This document shows positions 8,573 to 16,698 of a stretch of DNA of 64,000 bases, piece by piece. A model generated the notes under the pieces. It saw only the letters and a list, made by a program, of their open reading frames with translations, was not told the DNA's origin and did no database searches. The stretch lies in contig NZ_CP085839.1 of NCBI RefSeq assembly GCF_020715565.1, positions 3,162,001 to 3,226,000 of the forward strand. The letters run 5' to 3'. Origin of the DNA: Nocardioides sp. Kera G14. GTDB taxonomy: Bacteria; Actinomycetota; Actinomycetes; Propionibacteriales; Nocardioidaceae. Both the position numbers and the translations under genes were made by a program. How positions within the stretch are numbered: the first letter of the stretch is position 1; every line of letters begins with the position of its first letter.

Positions 8573-9760
8573 ATGACCAGCACCACCACCCCTGTCGCCT
8601 GGAAGCGCATGCGCAACTGGGCCTTCGCCACCGGTCTCGCCCTCTCGGGCGTCGCGCTGTCCGCCTGCGGCAGCAGCTCCGACGACGCCGGCTCCGACTC
8701 CTCGACGACGGCGGCCGCCTCGTCGAGCACCGACACCTCGACCGGCTCCGACGCGCTGGCCGACCTGACGAAGCCGCTGGACGCCTACCCCGTCCCGACC
8801 GACGCCGTGGACGCCAAGGCCCTGTCCGGCAAGACGATCTACTACATCCCGATCAGTCAGCAGGCGCCGCAGTTCTCCATCACCGCGAAGGGCCTGACCG
8901 CGGCAGCGGCCAAGGTGGGTGCCAAGGTCCAGGTGTGTGACGGCAAGGGCACGCCGACCGACATCGGCGCCTGCGTCGGCCAGGCCACGTCGGCGAAGGC
9001 CGCCGCCATCATCGTGGACGCGATCCCGTATGGCCTCGCCGCCAACGGCCTCGATGCCGCACAGAAGGCCGGCATCCCGGTCATCGTGGGCAACAACATC
9101 CCCGACGAGGCCCACCCGGCCAGCAAGACGCTCGCGTACGTCGGCCCCGAAGCCGGTGGCGACATGGAGAAGGCTCTGGCCCGGTTCGTCATCGCGGACT
9201 CCGACGGCAAGGCGAACCTGCTGATCAACGCCGACACCGACGGCCCGTCGCCGCTCGCGTGGGTCAAGGAGGGCCAGCAGATCTTCGACGACGAGTGCCC
9301 CGACTGCAAGGTCGCCACCAACAACGTCTCGTCGGCCAACTTCAACCTCGTCGTGCCGTCGACCAGCTCGGCCCTGCTCAAGGACCCGAACATCACCTAC
9401 GTCCAGTCGCAGTACGAGCAGTTCCTCCAGCCGACCCAGACGGCGATCCAGCAGGCCTCCCGCACCGGGATCAAGGTCCTCGACGGCGCCGCGGGCATCG
9501 CGAGCGTCAAGGCTGTCGAGGCCGGCACCCTCGTCGCCACCGCCGGTCAGGCCTCGACCTACCAGGGCTGGGTCTACCTGGACGCTGTCGCCCGCCTCAC
9601 CGCCGGCTCGGCCGTCCCGGACTACACCATCCCGGTCCGCCTCTTCACCAAGGACACCTTGGGTGACACCAAGGTGACCGAGGCCGCTCAGGACTCCGGT
9701 GAGTGGTTCGGTCCGACCACCTTCACGGACGACTTCGCGAAGCTTTGGGGCGTCGCGTGA
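8573..9760 (+). CDS. Sugar-type ABC transporter substrate-binding lipoprotein
   Basis: A 395-residue periplasmic-binding-protein-like (Peripla_BP_4, RbsB type) lipoprotein. Basic residues are followed by a hydrophobic stretch and the lipobox LSAC, then a Ser/Thr/Asp-rich linker. Core motifs such as AIIVDAIPYGLAANGLDAAQKAGIPVIVGNN fit the family. The ATG at 8573 gives a normal signal peptide, but an upstream ATG at 8522 is also possible and would add 17 residues. It delivers the ligand to the permease at 7486. The ligand cannot be read from sequence. Confidence 0.87.
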   Translation: MTSTTTPVAWKRMRNWAFATGLALSGVALSACGSSSDDAGSDSSTTAAASSSTDTSTGSDALADLTKPLDAYPVPTDAVDAKALSGKTIYYIPISQQAPQFSITAKGLTAAAAKVGAKVQVCDGKGTPTDIGACVGQATSAKAAAIIVDAIPYGLAANGLDAAQKAGIPVIVGNNIPDEAHPASKTLAYVGPEAGGDMEKALARFVIADSDGKANLLINADTDGPSPLAWVKEGQQIFDDECPDCKVATNNVSSANFNLVVPSTSSALLKDPNITYVQSQYEQFLQPTQTAIQQASRTGIKVLDGAAGIASVKAVEAGTLVATAGQASTYQGWVYLDAVARLTAGSAVPDYTIPVRLFTKDTLGDTKVTEAAQDSGEWFGPTTFTDDFAKLWGVA

Positions 9761-11367
9761 GCGAGCTCCACAACCGGGTCCCGGCGGGAGGCGCAAGCCT
9801 CCCGCCGGGCCCCCGGCTCGCGGTCGAGGGCATCAACATGACCTTCGGCAGCGCCCGGGTCCTGCGCAACGTCTCGATGGACGTGCGCCCCGGTGAGATT
9901 CATGCCCTGATCGGGCAGAACGGGTCCGGCAAGTCGACGCTCGCGAAGATCCTCACCGGTCTCTACCGCCCCGACGCCGGCAGCCGTGTCACGGTCGACG
10001 GCGTCGACCTCCAGCTGCCGATCCGGCCCGACGAGGCCCGCGCGGCCGGCGTCGCGGTCGTCCACCAGAGCCTGGGCCTGGTCCAGGACTCCACCGTCCT
10101 GGAGAACACCCGGCTCGGCCGGCTCACGGGCTCCCGATTCCTGCGCCGGATCGACTGGAAGGCCGAGGCCGCCGCGACGCGAGCCGTCTTCGAGCGCCTC
10201 GGCCCGCGGCAGATCCCGCTCGACCTCAAGGTCAAGGACCTGCGCGAGGACGAGAAGGCGGTCGTCGCCATCGCCCGCGCCGTCCAGGACCTGACCGAGG
10301 GCGGCGGCCTCATCATCTTCGACGAGTCGACCCGTGCCCTCGGGCGTGAGTCGCTCGAGCGCTTCTTCGGCCTGCTCGACAAGATCGTCTCCACGGGCAC
10401 CGCGGCCCTCCTCATCACCCACCGCCTCGAGGAGGTCGTCGAGGCGGCCGACCGGGTGACGGTGCTGCGCGACGGCGAGATCGTCGTGGCCGGCAAGGAG
10501 GTGGAGGGGATGACCAAGTCCGAGCTCGCCCACCTCATGCTCGGCCGCGAGGTCGAGGGCCTGGAGCACCGTACGCCGGCCTCCGCCGACACGGGCGCCG
10601 CGCCGGTCGTCGTCGACTCCCTGAAGGGCCTCGAGGTCCGCGACCTCTCCCTCAGCGTGCGTCCGGGTGAGGTCGTCGGGCTCACCGGTCTCAGCGGCTC
10701 GGGCCACGACGACGTCCCCTACCTGATCAGCGGTGTCAGCCGCGCCCAGGGTGGGACCGTCACGCTGCCCGACCGGACCGTGCCGCTCAAGGACCTCTCC
10801 CCCGCGAAGGCGATCAGCAGCGGCATCGCGCTGGTGCCCGAGGGCCGTGAGTCCGCGGGACTGGTGGGCGACATGACGGTGACGGAGAACATCTCCTTCC
10901 CGCAGACCTGCTCCGTGTCCAGCTCCGGGAAGGTGCGGCCGCTGAAGTCCGGCGCTGAGAAGGCGCTCGCCGCCGACTGGATCGGCCGGCTCGACGTACG
11001 TCCGCCGTGGCCGCACGCCGTCGTACAGAACATGAGCGGCGGCAACCAGCAGAAGGTGCTTCTGGCCAAGTGGCTGGCGACCGACCCGACGCTGTTGGTG
11101 CTGCACGAGCCGACCCAGGCGGTCGACGTCGGTGCCCGCAAGACCATCGTCGAGGCGGTCCGCGAGGCCGCCGCCCAGGGTCGGGCCGTCCTGGTGGCCG
11201 GATCCGACGAGAACGAGCTCGCACTGCTGTGTGACCGCGTGCTCGTGTTCAACAACGGCGTCGTCGAGCGCGAGCTCACCGGGGACATCACCCCGAAGGA
11301 GATCGTCGACGCGATCTACACCGGCGGCGAGCGCACCAAGCTCCGCCAGCGCCAGCCCACTGCATGA
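9757..11367 (+). CDS. RbsA-type ABC transporter ATP-binding protein (two NBDs)
   Basis: A 536-residue tandem ATPase. The GTG start overlaps the binding-protein stop (GTGA). NBD1 has an intact Walker A GQNGSGKST and Walker B LIIFDEST, but its signature is the unusual LREDEKAVVAIARA. NBD2 has a degenerate Walker A (GLSGSGHDDV), as is usual in RbsA, an intact signature MSGGNQQKV, and LHEPTQAVDVGAR, where His replaces the Walker B Asp but the catalytic Glu is kept. It energises the importer. The first 20 or so residues are encoded by a strong stem-loop (9780-9809). Confidence 0.88.
   Translation: MSELHNRVPAGGASLPPGPRLAVEGINMTFGSARVLRNVSMDVRPGEIHALIGQNGSGKSTLAKILTGLYRPDAGSRVTVDGVDLQLPIRPDEARAAGVAVVHQSLGLVQDSTVLENTRLGRLTGSRFLRRIDWKAEAAATRAVFERLGPRQIPLDLKVKDLREDEKAVVAIARAVQDLTEGGGLIIFDESTRALGRESLERFFGLLDKIVSTGTAALLITHRLEEVVEAADRVTVLRDGEIVVAGKEVEGMTKSELAHLMLGREVEGLEHRTPASADTGAAPVVVDSLKGLEVRDLSLSVRPGEVVGLTGLSGSGHDDVPYLISGVSRAQGGTVTLPDRTVPLKDLSPAKAISSGIALVPEGRESAGLVGDMTVTENISFPQTCSVSSSGKVRPLKSGAEKALAADWIGRLDVRPPWPHAVVQNMSGGNQQKVLLAKWLATDPTLLVLHEPTQAVDVGARKTIVEAVREAAAQGRAVLVAGSDENELALLCDRVLVFNNGVVERELTGDITPKEIVDAIYTGGERTKLRQRQPTA
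9780..9809 (+). other. Stem-loop with GCAA tetraloop inside the ATPase 5' coding region
   Basis: A 13-bp perfect inverted repeat, positions 9780-9792 and 9797-9809, closes on a GCAA (GNRA) tetraloop. It starts 20 bp after the binding-protein stop codon, where ABC importer operons often carry an mRNA-stabilising or attenuating hairpin. Here, however, it is translated as the N-terminus of the ATPase. There is no T-run, so it is not a classic intrinsic terminator. Confidence 0.65.
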
Positions 11368-11412
11368 CCATGGCATGACCACACCTGACCTCCCTACACA
11401 CGAGAGATTCCG

Positions 11413-12459
11413 ATGACTGTCGTCGACATCAACATCCACCACCTGCCCGAGGACCTCTTCACCAACGAGAAGATCCTCAACGGCTTCCTCAACAGCGCTC
11501 CCCGCGGCTTCGGCGAGATCGCCAGCGTCATCACGATGGAGGACGGCAAGAAGCAGCTCGTCCTCGAGAAGCCGAAGGGCTACCCGAACCTCAACTACGT
11601 CGAGGGTGACTACTCCACCGAGGCCAAGCTCAAGGCGATGGACGACGCCGGCGTCGACTACGGCGTCATGCGCGTGCCGGTCTGGCAGGAGTGGCTCGGC
11701 CTCGAGACCTGCCAGGAGGTCAATGACAACGCCGCCAAGATCGTCGCCGAGTCCAACGGCCGCCTCTTCTCCACGGCCTGCGTCCCGCCGTGGGGCGGCA
11801 AGGAGAACATCTACGAGCTCGAGCGCTGCCTCGACAACGGCGCCGTCGGCGTCCAGCTCGCGTGCCACTACGGCGAGCTCTACCTCGACGACGACGTCTT
11901 CAAGCCCTACCTCAAGGTGCTGAACGACAAGAAGGTCCCGGTCATCGTCCACCACACGCCGCTGCCGGTGGAGTGGAAGTCGGTCATCGACTACCAGAAC
12001 TTCCGTCGTGAGTACGGCCGCATCATCGACCAGGGCATCGCCGTCGGCCGCGAGGTCTTCAGCGGCATGTTCGACGAGTTCCCCGACCTGAAGTTCACCC
12101 ACACCATGCTCGGCGGCAACTGGTTCGCGGCCACCGCCCTCCTCACCCCGCACGCCCCCAAGGCCGGCGAGGCGATGCAGCGCCTGTCGACGACCGGCGG
12201 CGACAAGATCAAGCAGTACCTCGAGAACAACATCTTCTTCGACCTCACCCACCCGCACTCGTGGGGCAAGGTCCAGGTCGAGGCCGCGCTGAAGATCAAC
12301 GGTGCCGACCACTACATGTTCGGCTCCTCGTTCCCAGTCTTCCGCTCGTGGATGAGCCAGGGCGTCGAGTTCGTGAAGAACGAGCTCGAGATCAGCGACG
12401 CCGACCGCGAGGCCGTGCTCTACGGCAACGCCAAGAAGATGTTCAACCTTCCGATCTGA
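11413..12459 (+). CDS. Amidohydrolase-2/ACMSD-like family protein with altered metal site
   Basis: A 348-residue TIM-barrel protein of the aminocarboxymuconate-semialdehyde decarboxylase (ACMSD)-related amidohydrolase family. Retained ligand candidates are H9, H180 or H181 (VIVHHTP) and H230 (FTHTMLGG). The first His of the usual DxHxH is N7 (DINIH), and the usual Asp in GSDYP is S306 (GSSFP). The family includes metal-dependent decarboxylases, hydrolases and hydratases, and the substitutions mean metal use may be lost or changed. RBS GAGAGA precedes the start. The downstream DUF3500 gene overlaps by 1 bp (TGATG). Confidence 0.82.
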   Translation: MTVVDINIHHLPEDLFTNEKILNGFLNSAPRGFGEIASVITMEDGKKQLVLEKPKGYPNLNYVEGDYSTEAKLKAMDDAGVDYGVMRVPVWQEWLGLETCQEVNDNAAKIVAESNGRLFSTACVPPWGGKENIYELERCLDNGAVGVQLACHYGELYLDDDVFKPYLKVLNDKKVPVIVHHTPLPVEWKSVIDYQNFRREYGRIIDQGIAVGREVFSGMFDEFPDLKFTHTMLGGNWFAATALLTPHAPKAGEAMQRLSTTGGDKIKQYLENNIFFDLTHPHSWGKVQVEAALKINGADHYMFGSSFPVFRSWMSQGVEFVKNELEISDADREAVLYGNAKKMFNLPI

Positions 12460-13748
12460 TGAGCACCGCACCTGACGAGGACATCGACGGCTTCTTCTCC
12501 ACGGCCCGCACCGCGGGCCGGGAGGAGGCGGTCGAGCTTGCCGACGACTCCTACCGCGATCATCTCTACCCGACCGACGACCCGAAGCTGGCCGACGTCC
12601 GTGGGATGACCTACGAGGAGTTCGCGCAGGACCGATACCAGGCGCCGTTCCTGCGCGACCTGCTCTCCTACTGGGACGGCCTCTACCGAGAGCCGTTCGT
12701 CGGCCTGACCTCGGACGGTGTGGTGCTCGAGGGTCTCTACTCGCTCCCGACCGAGCCGACGTCGTACGACGGCCCGGCGCGAGCCGCGGAGCAGCTCGTC
12801 TCACTGCTGACGCCGGGTGAGACCGACGAGCTCTGCCACCCGATCGACGCCCCCCAGTGGCGCGCGTGGAGCAACCCGGAGTTCGAGGTCTACCGCGTCG
12901 GCCTGCGAATGGAGGTGCTGACCGACAACAAGGTCGACGCCATCCTCGAGATCCTGCGCGCCAGCCTCAGCACGGAGGGCTTCGACCGCGTCACCGAGGC
13001 GATGGCCCTCAACGGTTACCTCGGCAAGCTCTGCGACCTTCCGACGGTGATGAACGACCGCAGCTACTGGTTCTCCCTGTTCGGCACGCCCGATCCGCTG
13101 GAGCCGTGGGGCTGGCAGCTCTTCGGTCATCACGTGGCCCTGAACTTCGTCTCCGTCGGCGGTCGCCACGTGATCGCCCCCGTCTTCATCGGCGGCGAGC
13201 CGGCCCTCACCGACGACGGCGCCCACCCGCCGCTCTTCGCCGCCCGCGAGCAGGTCGCCCTCGAGCTGGCCTCGTCGTGGACCGAGGCGCAGCGCGCCCA
13301 AGCGGTCGTCTTCGACTCCGTGCTCGACCCGGCGATGCCCGAGGGCCGGCTCCACCCGGCCGATGAGCGGCACGTGGCGGGTGCCTTCCGGGACAACCGC
13401 GTCGTGCCCTATGAGGGCATCCGCGTCGCCGAGCTCGACGACGCCCAGCAGCAGCTGGTCCGCCGGATCGCCGAGGACTTCCTCCTGCTGTTGACCGAGG
13501 AGCAGCGGGCGCTCACGCTCGCCGAGTACGACGCCCAGCTCTCCGACACCTGGTTCAGCTGGTACGGCGCCACTGACGGCAGCCAGCCGTTCTACTTCCG
13601 GATCCAGAGCCCCGTGATCATCGCGGAACTGGACCACCACGCGGGTGTCTGGCTCAGCAACCGGCTGCCGGCGCGCTTCCACGTCCACACGACGCTGCGC
13701 CACCCGAACGGCAACGACTACGGCAAGGCGTTGATCGCTCAGTGGTGA
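12459..13748 (+). CDS. DUF3500 family protein, copy 2
   Basis: A 429-residue DUF3500 protein of unknown function. The family core YWFSLFGTPDPLEPWGWQ with GHHVALNF lies around residues 203-230, and the C-terminal part has TWFSWYGATDGSQPFYFRIQSPVIIAELDHH and FHVHTTLRHPNGNDYG. It is translationally coupled to the amidohydrolase gene. It overlaps the convergent GntR gene by 10 bp. Compared with copy 1 (930-2096) it is about 40 residues longer and shares the WGW...GHH core. Presence in both arms suggests they act on related intermediates. Confidence 0.8.
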   Translation: MSTAPDEDIDGFFSTARTAGREEAVELADDSYRDHLYPTDDPKLADVRGMTYEEFAQDRYQAPFLRDLLSYWDGLYREPFVGLTSDGVVLEGLYSLPTEPTSYDGPARAAEQLVSLLTPGETDELCHPIDAPQWRAWSNPEFEVYRVGLRMEVLTDNKVDAILEILRASLSTEGFDRVTEAMALNGYLGKLCDLPTVMNDRSYWFSLFGTPDPLEPWGWQLFGHHVALNFVSVGGRHVIAPVFIGGEPALTDDGAHPPLFAAREQVALELASSWTEAQRAQAVVFDSVLDPAMPEGRLHPADERHVAGAFRDNRVVPYEGIRVAELDDAQQQLVRRIAEDFLLLLTEEQRALTLAEYDAQLSDTWFSWYGATDGSQPFYFRIQSPVIIAELDHHAGVWLSNRLPARFHVHTTLRHPNGNDYGKALIAQW

Positions 13749-14401
13749 CCTTCGGCCGCGAGCTGGGCCTCGTACTTCGTGACGGCCTCGACGGTGTTGA
13801 GCTCGTGCTGCTTGGTCGCGGCCTCGATCGCCTCGGGCGAGGCGCCGGACTCGATCAGCTCGAGGATGCCGTCGTGCTCGGCGAGGGCGGCCTGCGCGCG
13901 GCCGGGGGCGTACCAGAAGGCCGCCTTGCGGATCAGCTCGAGCCGCGCCCACTCGTTCTCGACCATGTCCGCGAGGCGGCTGTCGCCGCACCGCGAGGCG
14001 AGCACCTGGTGGAACTCGCGGTTGAGCCGACCGAACCGGGCCGGGTCGAACGCCGAGAGTGCCTCGGCCATCTGGCGGTTGAGGGCGCGGGCGCCCTCGA
14101 TGTCCACCGGCGTGAGGTTCGGCGCGGAGAGGGCCGTGGCGTAGCCACCCAAGCGCGCCACGAGGCTCAGGCCGCGCTGCCAAGCGTCGGTGTCGAAGGT
14201 GCGGACGAGCGCGCCGACGTTGGGCACCATCTCGATCCAGCCTTCTGCCTCCAGCCGGCGCAGGGACTCCCGCCAGGGCACGGAGCTGATGCCGTGCTCC
14301 CGGACCAGCTGGTCGATCACGAGGCGGTGGCCGGGACCGTAGGTGCCGTCCATGATCCGCGCCTTGAGGATCTCGAACGCCTGGTCGGCCTTGCTCGGCA
14401 T
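13739..14401 (-). CDS. GntR family regulator, FadR/FCD subfamily
   Basis: A 220-residue regulator. The N-terminal winged helix-turn-helix runs from AFEILKARIMDGTYGPG through QLVREHGISSVPWRESLRRLEAEGWIEMVPNVGALV. The FCD ligand-binding domain follows, with REFHQVLASRCGDSRL supplying metal-site residues. The start at 14401 is preceded by GAGGGGG with good spacing. It is divergent from the RraA operon, whose promoter holds the perfect palindrome TTCGTATACGAA, so it is the best candidate regulator for that operator family. Inducers of FCD proteins are usually organic acids. Confidence 0.88.
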   Translation of the reverse strand: MPSKADQAFEILKARIMDGTYGPGHRLVIDQLVREHGISSVPWRESLRRLEAEGWIEMVPNVGALVRTFDTDAWQRGLSLVARLGGYATALSAPNLTPVDIEGARALNRQMAEALSAFDPARFGRLNREFHQVLASRCGDSRLADMVENEWARLELIRKAAFWYAPGRAQAALAEHDGILELIESGASPEAIEAATKQHELNTVEAVTKYEAQLAAEGHH

Positions 14402-14489
14402 CGAACCCCCTCGCGTGTACGCCGGTCGTGTGAAGGCCACATCGTACGGCAGCACCGCGCACAAATCCTTGTGCCATCACATATCTGAC

Positions 14490-14501
14490 TTCGTATACGA
14501 A
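14490..14501. promoter_or_regulatory. Perfect 12-bp palindromic operator upstream of RraA operon
   Basis: TTCGTATACGAA is self-complementary and lies 20 bp before the RraA start in the divergent region 14402-14520. It is the cleanest copy of the motif seen at 7356, 7430 and 22604. Its TCGTATACGA core is typical of FCD-type GntR operators. Confidence 0.68.
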
Positions 14502-14520
14502 TCATCGGAAGGAACCCCCA

Positions 14521-15213
14521 ATGAATCCCGCTCTCCGCGAGAAGCTGACGACGGCGCCCGTGGCCGGACTCTCGGCCCAGTTGCGCAAGCGTGGGCTCGA
14601 GGGCGTCTTCATCGACGGCGTCCGCCCCCTGGCCCCCGGCCAGAGCTTCGTGGGAACCGCCAGGACACTGCGCTTCCTCCCCCTGCGTGAAGACCTCTTC
14701 ACGGAGTACGGCGGTGGCTACAACGCCCAGAAGCGCACCTTCGACGCCGTCGAGGAGGGCGAGGTGCTCGTGATCGAGGCCCGGGGAGAGAAGGGCTCGG
14801 CCACGCTGGGCGACGTACTCGCGATCCGTGCCCACGCCCGCGGGGCTGCCGCGATCGTCACCGACGGCGGGGTCCGTGACGCCGAGGCTGTCGCCGCGGT
14901 CGGCATCCCCGTCTTCAGCGCCGGCGCCCACCCCGCCGTCCTCGGCCGCAAGCACGTCCCCTGGGACGCGGACCTCGCCATCGCCTGCGGCGGCGCGACC
15001 GTGCAGCCCGGCGACATCCTTGTCGGTGATGCCGACGGCGTCATCGTGATCCCTCCGGCGCTGGCCGAGGAGGTCGCTGACGACGCCCTCGCGCAGGAGG
15101 ACGAGGACGGCTGGATCGCCGCACGTGTGGCGGAGGGCCACCCGATCCAGGGACTCTTCCCCATGAACGCCGAGTGGCGCGCGAAGTACGACGCCGAACA
15201 GTCGACGCCATGA
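14521..15213 (+). CDS. RraA-like family protein (HMG/CHA aldolase or oxaloacetate decarboxylase type)
   Basis: A 230-residue RraA-fold protein. GDVLAIRAHARGAAAIVTDGGVRD contains the conserved metal and pyruvate-binding residues of class II pyruvate aldolases of this fold (Arg and Asp in GVRD). Members act as 4-hydroxy-4-methyl-2-oxoglutarate/4-carboxy-4-hydroxy-2-oxoadipate aldolase or oxaloacetate decarboxylase in aromatic degradation, while the RNase E regulator role is unlikely in this context. AAGGAAC precedes the ATG. It is the first gene of a plus-strand operon and overlaps the next GntR gene by 4 bp. Confidence 0.85.
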   Translation: MNPALREKLTTAPVAGLSAQLRKRGLEGVFIDGVRPLAPGQSFVGTARTLRFLPLREDLFTEYGGGYNAQKRTFDAVEEGEVLVIEARGEKGSATLGDVLAIRAHARGAAAIVTDGGVRDAEAVAAVGIPVFSAGAHPAVLGRKHVPWDADLAIACGGATVQPGDILVGDADGVIVIPPALAEEVADDALAQEDEDGWIAARVAEGHPIQGLFPMNAEWRAKYDAEQSTP

Positions 15214-15926
15214 GCCTCGCCGAGCCTGCCCACGGCGAGCCGGTCGAGATCAGCAAGTCCCGCCGCGCCCACGCCTGGATCCGGGAGCGGATCACCAGCG
15301 GTGCCTACGGGCCCGGCTACCGCCTCGTCCTCACCTCGCTCGCCGCCGAGCTCTCGATGAGCGTCGTCCCGGTGCGCGAGGCCATCCGCGAGCTGACCGC
15401 CGAGGGGCTCGTGACGTTCGAACGCAACGTCGGCGCCCGCGTCACGATGGTCGATCCGGCGCAGTACCAGCACGCCATGCAGGCGATCAGCGTCGTGGAG
15501 AGCGCGGCGACCGCACTGTCGGCCGCCCACCTCACCGCCGAGGACCTGCGCCGCGCCCACGAGATCAACGACCTGATGCGCGAGCGCGTGGACCACCTCG
15601 ACGCACGGCTGTTCAGCAGCCTCAACCAGGAGTTCCACCACATCCTCTACTCCCGGTGCCCCAACCCGCGACTGCTCGAGATCGTCGAGGGCGAGTGGGC
15701 CCGGCTGGGCCATCTGCGCGACTCGGTCTCGACGTTCGTGCCGGGTCGCGCACCCGAGTCGGTCGCCGAGCACGACGCGATGCTCGGCCTGATCGAGGGC
15801 GGTGCCTCCGCCGACGAGATCGAGCAGGCCGTACGCCGACACCGGACCGGTTCGCTGTCCGCATTCCTCACCACCCACGACGCGCCGCCTGCGCGTCCCG
15901 AAGGAGCCCTTCATGTTGCCCCCTGA
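15210..15926 (+). CDS. GntR family regulator, FadR/FCD subfamily (second copy)
   Basis: A 238-residue regulator with a winged helix (SRRAHAWIRERITSGAYGPGYRLVLTSLAAELSMSVVPVREAIRELTAEGLV) and an FCD domain (NQEFHHILYSRCPNPRL). The ATG at 15210 overlaps the RraA stop (ATGA). It resembles the regulator at 13739 in the FCD core, so the two are probably paralogues. Being inside the operon it is likely autoregulated, and it could bind the same TTCGTATACGAA-type sites. Confidence 0.88.
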   Translation: MSLAEPAHGEPVEISKSRRAHAWIRERITSGAYGPGYRLVLTSLAAELSMSVVPVREAIRELTAEGLVTFERNVGARVTMVDPAQYQHAMQAISVVESAATALSAAHLTAEDLRRAHEINDLMRERVDHLDARLFSSLNQEFHHILYSRCPNPRLLEIVEGEWARLGHLRDSVSTFVPGRAPESVAEHDAMLGLIEGGASADEIEQAVRRHRTGSLSAFLTTHDAPPARPEGALHVAP

Positions 15927-16698
15927 GACTCTCGACAGCCTCGCGGCCGAGCTGGCCGAGGCCGACCGGACGCGGACGGTGATCCCGCGGATCACCGCGC
16001 GCCACCCCGAGGCGACGGTCGAGGACTCCTACGCGATCCAGCGGGCGTGGCGTGACCAGCAGCTCAAAGCGGGCCGACGCCTGATCGGTCGCAAGATCGG
16101 GCTCACGTCCAAGGCGATGCAGGCCTCCACGGGAATCACCGAGCCGGACTACGGCGTGATGTTCGACGACACGGTGTGGGAGAACGGCGCTGTGGTGCCT
16201 CATCACAACTTCTCGAACGTCAGGATCGAGGTCGAGCTCGCTTTCGTGCTCAAGTCCACGCTGGAGGGCCCGCACTGCTCGGTCTTCGACGTCCTGCGTG
16301 CCACCGAGTACGTCGTGCCGGCGCTGGAGATCCTCAACTCCCACCTCGAGCTTGAGGGTCGCACCATCGTCGACACGATCGCCGACAACGCCGCGTACGG
16401 CGGCCTGGTGCTCGGCGGGAATCCGACGCCGCCCGACGCGGTCGATGTCCGGTGGATCTCGGCGCTGCTCTACCGCAACGAGACGATCGAGGAGACCGGA
16501 GTCGCCGCCGGCGTACTCAACCACCCGGCGACCGGCGTCGCCTGGCTGGCCAACAAGCTCCACCAGCACGGTGACCGGCTCGAGGCCGGCGAGGTGATCC
16601 TCGCCGGGTCGTTCACCCGCCCGATGTGGGTCGAGCGCGGTGACTCGGTGCTCTGCGACTTCGGACCGATGGGGACGATCTCATGCCGGTTCCAGTGA
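15913..16698 (+). CDS. hpaH: 2-oxo-hept-4-ene-1,7-dioate hydratase-like protein (HpaH/MhpD family)
   Basis: A 261-residue hydratase of the FAH-like fold. [22 protein letters not shown] and [17 protein letters not shown] are typical of HpaH, with [10 protein letters not shown] supplying the E-x-E metal ligands. It hydrates 2-hydroxy-hepta-2,4-dienedioate or 2-hydroxypenta-2,4-dienoate after meta-cleavage. The start at 15913 has GAAGGAG upstream and lies 14 bp inside the GntR gene. The next gene encodes the matching aldolase, whose start overlaps by 16 bp. Substrate C5 versus C7 cannot be settled by eye. Confidence 0.83.
   Translation: MLPPETLDSLAAELAEADRTRTVIPRITARHPEATVEDSYAIQRAWRDQQLKAGRRLIGRKIGLTSKAMQASTGITEPDYGVMFDDTVWENGAVVPHHNFSNVRIEVELAFVLKSTLEGPHCSVFDVLRATEYVVPALEILNSHLELEGRTIVDTIADNAAYGGLVLGGNPTPPDAVDVRWISALLYRNETIEETGVAAGVLNHPATGVAWLANKLHQHGDRLEAGEVILAGSFTRPMWVERGDSVLCDFGPMGTISCRFQ

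Noticed and set aside
9688..12804. A 1038-codon open frame on the minus strand
   Set aside because: It runs antisense to three well-identified genes (ABC ATPase, amidohydrolase, DUF3500). Its amino-acid composition is extremely rich in Arg, Val, Asp and Leu, as expected from the complement of GC3-biased codons. No domain is recognisable.
14521..15213. RNase E inhibitor RraA or menaquinone methyltransferase
   Set aside because: The fold name is shared, but the operon context and the conserved GVRD/GD residues fit the pyruvate aldolase/decarboxylase branch. No menaquinone gene is nearby.
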